From assembly GCA_910589655.1 (NCBI GenBank), contig CAJUTJ010000175.1:1-20360 (forward strand): a DNA stretch of 20,360 bases. Direction: 5' to 3'. Origin of the DNA: an uncultured Acetatifactor sp. (GTDB lineage Bacteria > Bacillota > Clostridia > Lachnospirales > Lachnospiraceae). The notes below the pieces were generated by a model. The model searched no databases. It worked only from the letters and a program-made list of their open reading frames with translations, and had not been told where the DNA came from. Numbering within the stretch: position 1 is the stretch's first letter; the number at the start of each line of letters is the position of its first letter. Shown piece after piece: positions 15,256 to 20,360 of this stretch. Position numbers and translations under genes: made by a program.

Positions 15256-15294
15256 TTGACGGCGCCGCTTTATTGACTGTAAAACAGCAAGAAC

Positions 15295-15324
15295 TGTACA
15301 GCCAACTCCGGCTTGTGGTATAAT
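15295..15324 (+). promoter_or_regulatory. Candidate promoter of the radical SAM gene
   Basis: TGTACA (15295-15300), an 18-bp spacer and a perfect TATAAT (15319-15324). The TATAAT is part of a short repeated sequence (TGGTATAATGATTC) that recurs at 15388-15401, so chance is possible. Confidence 0.4.
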
Positions 15325-15389
15325 GATTCCATATTCAAGACAGGAAGCGGCCGAATGGCCATCCATACCATGATTGACCTGTAAGCATG

Positions 15390-15462
15390 GTATAATGATT
15401 CTGCTGACGCAGAATTCAAGCCTGCTTTCGCTGGCTTGCCATCACTTCGTGATGCATTATAC
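15390..15462. repeat. tRNA-sized cloverleaf-folding intergenic element
   Basis: An 8-bp closing stem GTATAATG/CATTATAC (15390-15397, 15455-15462) encloses three hairpins: ATTCTGC/GCAGAAT (15398-15415), AAGCC/GGCTT with two more inner pairs (15418-15437), and CATCAC/GTGATG (15440-15454). Only two bases separate neighbours, so the whole 73 bases fold as a four-way junction. It is not a tRNA: there is no seven-base anticodon loop, no GGTTCGA T-loop and no discriminator/CCA layout. It lies about 70 bases before the ribosome site of the radical SAM gene and a related, shorter copy precedes it. Confidence 0.6.
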
Positions 15463-15546
15463 TGCAACCCATGGCTTGAAAATCAAATGTCCCTTCGTGG
15501 CGAATCCACAAAGCTGTATACATGGAAAATTAATGAGGAAACAAAA

Positions 15547-16422
15547 ATGCACTATGTAAAGGCAAAAGGAATCTTGTCCGCCCAGAACGGTATGAACCTA
15601 TACCGAGGCTGCTCCCACGGATGCATATATTGCGATTCCAGAAGCAAATGCTATCATATGGAGCATGCTTTTGAAGATATAGAAATCAAGGAAAATGCCA
15701 TCGAACTCTTAGAAACCTCCCTCCGGCGCAAACGGAATAAATGCATGATAGGCACAGGCTCTATGACAGACCCCTATATCCCTCTGGAGGAGGAATTGGA
15801 GACCGTCAGGAAAGCGTTGACCCTGATCTACGAGTATGGTTTCGGCTTTACCGTAATCACCAAATCAAACAGAATCTTAAGGGATCTGGATCTTCTGCAA
15901 AAAATAAACAACCGCACAAAATGTGTGGTGCAGATGACACTGACCACCTTTGATGAAGAATTGTGCAAAAAGCTGGAACCCAATGTAAGCACCACAAGAG
16001 AACGTTTTGAAGTCCTGAAAAAAATGCGTGATTCCGGAATACCGACGGTGGTATGGCTCTCTCCCATTCTGCCCTTTATTAACGATACCAAAGAAAATAT
16101 TTCCGGGATTCTGGATATGTGCATTGAAGCAAAAGTACACGGGATTATCTGCTTTGGCATGGGACTGACTCTCCGCGACGGTAACAGGGAGTATTTTTAC
16201 AAACAGCTGGATCGGCTGTTTCCCCATTTAAAGGAAAAGTATATAAGGATATATGGCAATCAATATATACTCGGCAGTCCTGACAACAATGGCCTAATGC
16301 GGCTGTTTCATCAAAAATGCGCCGAACACGGAATTCTTCACGACAATGACAGGATTTTTGAATATCTGCATACCTTTGAGCAGAAGCAAACCGACCGGCA
16401 GCTGAGCTTATGGGATATGTAG
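15547..16422 (+). CDS. SPL-family radical SAM protein
   Basis: 291 residues from the ATG at 15547, which has GAGG nine bases upstream; the frame is open further upstream but those codons overlap the cloverleaf element. It has CSHGCIYC (22-29), the CX3CX2C motif that holds the SAM-bound [4Fe-4S] cluster, in the context LYRGCSHGCIYCDSRS typical of the spore photoproduct lyase-like (SPL) family. GTGSMTDPYIPLE and TVITKSNRILRDLDLL later match the same family's conserved segments. True SPL repairs spore DNA photoproducts, but this shorter family is largely uncharacterised and the substrate is unknown. The gene stands alone, converging on the kinase gene. Confidence 0.85.
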   Translation: MHYVKAKGILSAQNGMNLYRGCSHGCIYCDSRSKCYHMEHAFEDIEIKENAIELLETSLRRKRNKCMIGTGSMTDPYIPLEEELETVRKALTLIYEYGFGFTVITKSNRILRDLDLLQKINNRTKCVVQMTLTTFDEELCKKLEPNVSTTRERFEVLKKMRDSGIPTVVWLSPILPFINDTKENISGILDMCIEAKVHGIICFGMGLTLRDGNREYFYKQLDRLFPHLKEKYIRIYGNQYILGSPDNNGLMRLFHQKCAEHGILHDNDRIFEYLHTFEQKQTDRQLSLWDM

Positions 16423-16548
16423 TGTATCGGCAGCGACCTCATGCACCGTCTGAACGCCATATCATATTTAAAAAATCCTTTCACGATATGAATGAAAGTG
16501 CGCTCCACTACACAGGAAAATCCGGAGATTTGCCCGATGCATACAATG

Positions 16549-17427
16549 TCAAAACAATTCATCCAGCAGGATATAGTAACGTATTTTCTCCCAATTGGGT
16601 TCCATGCCTAATTCACGGAATAATCCCAATCCGTAATCCTGTAAGGGAAGAGGCTGCCGTCCGGTGAGTCCGGCTGCAAGCGGCGGAACGATTCTATCAT
16701 CAAAACCGGATGATGCGTTCTCACGGTTCTTCCCAAAATCATGATATTTTCCGCTGTAATTGTGGGACAAGCTTCTGTAACAGAGAGCTATATCACACCA
16801 TTTATCGGCTATGCCCGTCTTGCCCAAATCTATATAGCCGCTCACGTTTCCCCGAATGCCGAATATATTGGGAAGGCAGTAATCTCCGTGGGACAGGACA
16901 AGCTCTTCTTTCGGCCTGTTGTCATACAGCCACCTCAGCAAATCGGCGGGATTCTTAAACCCCTTTTCTCCAAAAGTGTCCGGTTCCACATTCTCCATAT
17001 CCACAAGACCGTTCTCTATATTATATTGGGCCTGCTTCAGCTTATGAGACAGCCTCTGGTCGGAAGGGCACTCCGCATAATCTATGCTCCAAAGCCTTTT
17101 CAACCCGTCCGCAAGCAGCCTGCACTGCACCGTGGGATCTGCCATGTACTCCGGAGCACAGGCCATCTGCCCCTTGCACTTTTCCATCAGCAGATAGGAT
17201 TTTTCTTCCATAATTTCATGGAAAATCACATCGGGGACAGGAAGCTTTCCCTTCAGATACCGCAGCATTCTAACTTCATTCCCGGCTTCTTCACTATTCT
17301 CCTGTACCTTAAGCACCTTGTTTTCATAGAGCAGGACGGAGGAGCCGGACATGCCCATATCGTCCGTTTTATATCCTTCGTCCGCAAGCAGCTTCTGTAT
17401 TTTATCCGGTAATTGCATGTTTCCCAT
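16549..17427 (-). CDS. APH(3')-family aminoglycoside phosphotransferase-like kinase
   Basis: 292 residues. Motifs are those of the APH kinase fold: ATP-binding lysine K40 (VLKVQ), the Brenner motif LSHGDYCLPNIF (HGD 180-182, Asn187) and the metal-binding DLG as YIDLGKTGIADKW (200-202). The C-terminus ends LGMEPNWEKIRYYILLDELF, as APH(3') enzymes do. It is about 28 residues longer than typical APH(3'); the extra lies around 234-267, between YHDFGKN and GLGLFRELG, and does not look like the family. Catalytic residues are intact, so it may be active; whether it gives kanamycin-type resistance cannot be told. The start at 17427 has GGAAAGGG nearby; an ATG three codons later is an alternative. Confidence 0.85.
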   Translation of the reverse strand: MGNMQLPDKIQKLLADEGYKTDDMGMSGSSVLLYENKVLKVQENSEEAGNEVRMLRYLKGKLPVPDVIFHEIMEEKSYLLMEKCKGQMACAPEYMADPTVQCRLLADGLKRLWSIDYAECPSDQRLSHKLKQAQYNIENGLVDMENVEPDTFGEKGFKNPADLLRWLYDNRPKEELVLSHGDYCLPNIFGIRGNVSGYIDLGKTGIADKWCDIALCYRSLSHNYSGKYHDFGKNRENASSGFDDRIVPPLAAGLTGRQPLPLQDYGLGLFRELGMEPNWEKIRYYILLDELF

Positions 17428-17580
17428 TCCCTTTCCTCTCTGCCGTCCGGCTCCGTCTCATACGCCGGACAGCGCGTCTCCGGACAGAGGCCGCACATGC
17501 CCCGGGCTGCAAATCGAAATTTGTCAGCGCTTCTTCCCGCAGCGGCCTGAGCCGGATACATCCCTGCCCTCTTTCAGGGA

Positions 17581-17866
17581 TCATAATTCTCTGCTATTTC
17601 CGTCCGAAACAGGTATTCCCATCTGCCCAAATTCTTTCAATATCTCATGAATACGCAGGTTGTAAGGATTTACGGACTCCGAACGTCATCAGGGAAGCTA
17701 TCGGATAAACACTGCACAGCCTGCCAATCATCCGCGCAGCAGCAATGCCGTCAATATGCTCACTCTTCAAAACATGGTCACCCTCGGAACAATGCGTGCG
17801 GCGCCCTGTGCAAGCAAGTGTTACCACAAATTCAATACGGCTAATATTCTTAAAATATGGGTTCAT
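17581..17866 (-). pseudogene. Internally deleted radical SAM protein gene
   Basis: The ATG at 17866 has AGGTG just upstream. The product begins MNPYFKNISRIEFVVTLACT then GRRTHCSEGDHV and runs to SLMTFG, after which it goes out of frame and stops at 17645. The family has CxxxCxxC here and MTFGGEPLL after; the middle cysteine is replaced by Arg (CTGRRTHC). In another frame 17581-17673 reads VNPYNLRIHEILKEFGQMG then IPVSDGN, which matches a much later part of the same family. A large internal deletion plus frame loss therefore removed most of the gene. The family identification is from remembered sequence patterns. It starts 20 bp after the RSWTG protein stop, suggesting a former operon. Confidence 0.6.
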
Positions 17867-17886
17867 TTAGCACCTCAATAGAAAGA

Positions 17887-18273
17887 TTAGCTTTGCCTTT
17901 TCATTTCAAGATACTTTTTCATGAGTCCGGCATCCTTATTACTTTGTTTTAGCAGTCTGTCGATCAGGATATTTAACAAGATTCTGTCTGCTTCAATATT
18001 TTTCTCCCCATATTGCTCAGGATTACGGTTTACCGTCACATTCAATCTGCCTTTTTCCGATAAATCAACAATATAAATACAGAATCCTGTCCAGCTCCGA
18101 TGGAAATACAAACATCCGTTTTCATAGTACATAAACCATTTATCTTCCATTTCCTCCGGTTTATGCCCTTCCTTTATATAACCTATTTCTTCATCCGTAA
18201 ATACCCTCTCAACAGAAAACTTCTCCACACTCTCCGGCATTTCCACTGTCTTCCAGTCAGATTTTTTTACCAT
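17887..18273 (-). CDS. Hypothetical protein with MEDKWF/RSWTG motifs, 128 aa
   Basis: The ATG at 18273 has AAGGA about seven bases upstream and gives 128 residues; a GTG 17 codons earlier has no ribosome site. Soluble alpha/beta protein with two blocks I have seen together in a conserved family of unknown function: MEDKWFMYYENGCLYFHRSW followed by TGFCIYIVDL, then NVTVNRNPEQY. No catalytic motif or membrane segment. It starts about 80 bp past a tandem array that fills the gap from the arabinofuranosidase gene, and is followed closely by the radical SAM pseudogene. I infer no function. Confidence 0.7.
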   Translation of the reverse strand: MVKKSDWKTVEMPESVEKFSVERVFTDEEIGYIKEGHKPEEMEDKWFMYYENGCLYFHRSWTGFCIYIVDLSEKGRLNVTVNRNPEQYGEKNIEADRILLNILIDRLLKQSNKDAGLMKKYLEMKRQS

Positions 18274-18354
18274 AACTGCATCCTTTTCATCGTTTTTGTG
18301 AAGCTTTTTGCCCGCAGAAACCACGCGGGGAGATGCTCCAAGATCGGCCTGCTC

Positions 18355-18671
18355 TTGGCTTATTACCCACGGAAATCAGGCTTGGCAAGCCGGATTGCAT
18401 TCCAGCCCTTGCTTATTGCCCACGAGAATCAGGCTTGGCAAGCCGGATTGCATTCCAGCCCTTGCTTATTGCCCACGGGAATCAGGCTTGGCACCGGATT
18501 ACATTCCAGCCCTTGCTTATTGCCCACGGGAATCAGGCTTGGCACCGGATTACATTCCAGCCCTTGCTTATTGCCCACAGGAATCAGGCTTGGCACCGGA
18601 TTACATTCCAGCCCTTGCTTATTGCCCACAGGAATCAGGCTTGGCAAGCCGGATTACATTCCAGCTCTTGC
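18355..18671. repeat. Six-copy 51-53 bp tandem array derived from the arabinofuranosidase 3' end
   Basis: TCAGGCTTGGCA recurs at 18376, 18429, 18482, 18533, 18584 and 18635, i.e. steps of 53, 53, 51, 51 and 51 bp. The copy nearest the gene is inside it and encodes the last codons (SWNVIRLAKPDSCGQ) and the TAA at 18619-18621. Copies 1, 2 and 6 have AAGCCGG where 3-5 have ACCGG (two bases shorter); the copy farthest from the gene is the most diverged. Because 51 is a multiple of three, several meaningless open frames run through the array on both strands. Confidence 0.9.
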
Positions 18672-20136
18672 TCTTTAAGACCGCCGTCAGGACACCGCCC
18701 TCTACTTTAGACACACCGTCTGCTCTGGGTGTGACTTCTCCGGGATTTTCCTCCGTGTTCACCGCCTTTAAATTCTCATGACACATCGTAATATGTTCCT
18801 TCACGCCGTATCCTGCATACTGCCTTAAATCAAGGGTAATCTCCGTATCCTCCTGCAAGTCTTTGTTCACGGCGAACACCACCAATTCCCCATGCTCCTC
18901 ATGATCCACCGCCACACAGTCAAGGCTGGGAACCTCCCCGTATTTCTTCGTTTCATACAAAGGGGACTGTACCAGCGTATTCAGCACCGTGCCCTTTCCG
19001 AAGGTGGAAGCATGTAAATACGGATAAAATATTGTCTGCCTCCAAGCGCCTGTGTCCGAGGTCATAATGGGTGCAATTACATTGACCAGCTGTGCCATAC
19101 AAGCCATTTTTACCCTGTCCGCATGGCGCAGAATGGTAATCAACATGCTTCCCACCAGCAATGCATCCTCAAAATTATATACATCTTCCAGCTGATGGGG
19201 TTTCTGTACCCATTTTTCCAGCTTCTTGTCCTGCTCATTGGAATGATACCATACATTCCACTCATCAAGGGAGATGTTGATATTTTTCTTGCGGTGCAGT
19301 TTGCCTTTCACATAATCACACTGAGCCGCCACATTGGTGATAAACTCATCCAAATCCACGTTGTTGGCCAAAAAGCTTGCGGAGTCATCCTCCCTGTTGC
19401 CGTAATACTGGTGCATGGAGATATAGTTGATCGCGTCATATCCTTCTTCCAAAACCGTGGTTTCCCATGTTCCGAAGGTGGGCATATGGGAACTGGAGCT
19501 TCCGCAGGCCACCAGTTCAAGATCCGGATCCATACTCCGCATTGCCCTTGCCGTCTCCGTGGCAATACGCGCATACTCCGACGCCGTCTTATGACCTGTC
19601 TGCCAAGGGCCGTCCATCTCATTTCCCAGACACCATGTGCGGATATTGTGGGGCTGCTCATAACCATGCTCCCTCCGCATATCGCTGAATTTCGTACCTC
19701 CCTTAAAATTACAGTACTCCAGCAGATTTAAGGCTTCCGCCACTCCTCTCGTACCCAGATTTACCGCCATCATCACATCGCTTCCCGCCTTCTTCGACCA
19801 GTCGCAGAATTCGTTCAGTCCAAACTGATTGCTTTCCACCACCTGCCATGCCAAATCTACTCTGGCAGGACGCTTCTCCTTAGGACCGACACTGTCCTCC
19901 CAGCAGAAGCCGGAGACGAAATTGCCGCCGGGATAACGGACAATGGGCACCTGCAGCTCCTTCACCAGCGCCATGGTGTCCTTGCGGAACCCCTGTTCAT
20001 CCGCAAAAGGACTCTCCGGCTGATAGATTCCCTCATAGACCGCTCTCCCCAGATGCTCAATAAAAGATCCGTATACTCTGGGATCAATAGCACTGAGGAT
20101 AAAATCTTTGTCAATAATTATTTTTGCTTTTTTCAT
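18619..20136 (-). CDS. Intracellular alpha-L-arabinofuranosidase, GH51
   Basis: 505 residues from the ATG at 20136 (AAAGGA about 12 bases upstream); an extra 25 codons upstream lack a ribosome site. It releases arabinose from arabinan and arabinoxylan oligosaccharides. GH51 landmarks: IDPRVYGSFIEHLGRAVYEG (17-36), RYPGGNFVSGFCWED (67-81), the acid/base Glu173 in CLGNEMDGPWQ and the nucleophile Glu292 in ISLDEWNVWYH. There is no signal peptide, so it is cytoplasmic and needs imported oligosaccharides. The C-terminal SWNVIRL is the family's usual end, but the final eight residues and the stop lie in a tandem repeat unit. Its upstream region is cut by an insertion sequence about 85 bp before the start, which may have changed its promoter. 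Confidence 0.95.
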   Translation of the reverse strand: MKKAKIIIDKDFILSAIDPRVYGSFIEHLGRAVYEGIYQPESPFADEQGFRKDTMALVKELQVPIVRYPGGNFVSGFCWEDSVGPKEKRPARVDLAWQVVESNQFGLNEFCDWSKKAGSDVMMAVNLGTRGVAEALNLLEYCNFKGGTKFSDMRREHGYEQPHNIRTWCLGNEMDGPWQTGHKTASEYARIATETARAMRSMDPDLELVACGSSSSHMPTFGTWETTVLEEGYDAINYISMHQYYGNREDDSASFLANNVDLDEFITNVAAQCDYVKGKLHRKKNINISLDEWNVWYHSNEQDKKLEKWVQKPHQLEDVYNFEDALLVGSMLITILRHADRVKMACMAQLVNVIAPIMTSDTGAWRQTIFYPYLHASTFGKGTVLNTLVQSPLYETKKYGEVPSLDCVAVDHEEHGELVVFAVNKDLQEDTEITLDLRQYAGYGVKEHITMCHENLKAVNTEENPGEVTPRADGVSKVEGGVLTAVLKSKSWNVIRLAKPDSCGQ

Positions 20137-20229
20137 AGGTTTGATGTCCTTTCCGCTGCTCTTCTCTTTTGATGTGTTATATACCATATGAATGAGTTTT
20201 AATAGGAACACTGTAATATCGAGGGCACT

Positions 20230-20269
20230 GAAAAAGTCTGATTCTTTGTTAAAAGAATTAGGCTTTTTC
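20230..20269. terminator. Hairpin at the IS end
   Basis: GAAAAAG/CTTTTTC arms with inner CT/AG and ATTCTTT/AAAGAAT pairs make a long stem interrupted by single mismatches. Such structures at IS ends can stop transcription entering the transposase gene. Confidence 0.45.
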
Positions 20270-20281
20270 TATGAGAAATGG

Positions 20282-20287
20282 TATAAT
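20282..20287 (+). promoter_or_regulatory. Transposase -10 box
   Basis: A perfect TATAAT 25 bases before the transposase ATG; the -35 region is weak, as is usual in insertion sequences. Confidence 0.4.
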
Positions 20288-20312
20288 GAAAACGAACGGA
20301 GGGGGATTGAAC

Positions 20313-20360
20313 ATGCTGAAAGATAATTCACAGATATGCCTGTCACTATCACCATATCAG
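20313..20360 (+). CDS. Transposase N-terminus (partial)
   Basis: The ATG at 20313 follows GGAGGGGG by a normal spacing. Sixteen codons are visible, MLKDNSQICLSLSPYQ, and the frame is still open at the window end. This opening resembles clostridial IS1182-family transposases, which begin with a short basic-polar stretch and a QxxLSLS motif before the helical DNA-binding part. The call rests on that motif and the IS-like hairpin before it; with only 16 residues, other families remain possible. Confidence 0.6.
   Translation, partial: MLKDNSQICLSLSPYQ

Larger units (their letters stand above)
20221..20360 (+). mobile_element. Left end of an insertion sequence, probably IS1182 family (partial)
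   Basis: The stretch from about 20221 to the window end carries a long imperfect hairpin (20230-20269), a promoter-like TATAAT and the start of a transposase frame. The exact IS boundary cannot be fixed without the right end; GGGCACTGAAAAAG at 20223 is a likely terminal repeat. Confidence 0.5.

Noticed and set aside
15390..15462. tRNA gene
   Set aside because: It is cloverleaf shaped, but there is no seven-base anticodon loop, no T-loop consensus and no plausible acceptor end.
15436..15546. N-terminal extension of the radical SAM protein
   Set aside because: The extension has no ribosome site and overlaps the cloverleaf element; the ATG at 15547 has GAGG upstream and gives the family's usual N-terminus.
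17428..17580. Cys-rich reading (MCGLCPETRCPAY) upstream of the kinase gene
   Set aside because: It is possible residue of the radical SAM pseudogene or its neighbour, but too short and frame-broken to assign; no start or ribosome site.
18355..18671. CRISPR array
   Set aside because: The units are contiguous 51-53 bp tandem copies with no variable spacers, and no cas genes are present.
18308..18781. Repeat-peptide frames (units like SSPCLLPTGIRLG) through the tandem array
   Set aside because: A 51-bp period stays open in several frames by arithmetic; all frames are equally repetitive and overlap the GH51 gene end.

Overview
The window looks like a chromosomal segment of an anaerobic Firmicute, most likely a gut Lachnospiraceae (Clostridia). 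The support is a meso-DAP type MurE, the murE-priA-def gene order, a spore-photoproduct-lyase-like radical SAM protein, strong AGGAGG ribosome sites, an intracellular GH51 arabinofuranosidase, and a TIR/HU-like/zincin accessory region typical of clostridial integrative elements. This is inferred from gene content; no rRNA or tRNA gene is present to confirm it.

Positions 1-5.7 kb are AT-rich, gene-poor and decayed. They hold a TIR-domain effector gene (the only large intact gene), a small coiled-coil protein, and at least five broken genes: a holin-like toxin peptide with a stop in its membrane helix, a zincin/ArdC-like peptidase fragment keeping its HExxH, a zinc-ribbon protein cut by TAG just before its membrane helix, a frameshifted 85-residue protein and a frameshifted HU-like protein. 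Palindromes and three tandem 11-bp iterons lie at the edge next to def. I read this as a degenerate integrative element sitting where fmt would normally follow def.

Positions 5.7-10.3 kb are core chromosome with higher GC, transcribed leftwards: murE (peptidoglycan precursor synthesis), priA (replication restart helicase) and def (peptide deformylase). A repeat-rich gap separates priA from def. Upstream of murE are a dispersed 83-bp repeat and a possible small RNA with a C-rich loop.

Positions 10.9-15 kb hold a membrane diguanylate cyclase (+) converging on recJ (-), with a shared bidirectional terminator. Positions 15-16.5 kb hold a MITE-like element with perfect 15-bp terminal inverted repeats (the second copy of the 83-bp repeat), a tRNA-sized cloverleaf-folding intergenic element that is not a tRNA, and a radical SAM gene of the SPL family.

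Positions 16.5-20.2 kb are leftward again: an APH-family kinase with an unusual internal insertion, a deleted radical SAM pseudogene, a small RSWTG-motif protein, and a GH51 alpha-L-arabinofuranosidase whose 3' end, including the stop codon, has been amplified into a six-copy 51-53 bp tandem array. The window ends in what looks like the left end of an IS1182-family insertion sequence reading rightwards.

No CRISPR array, rRNA or tRNA was found. The most unusual points are the locked-and-disarmed toxin locus, the cloverleaf repeat, the MITE pair, and the gene-tail tandem array.
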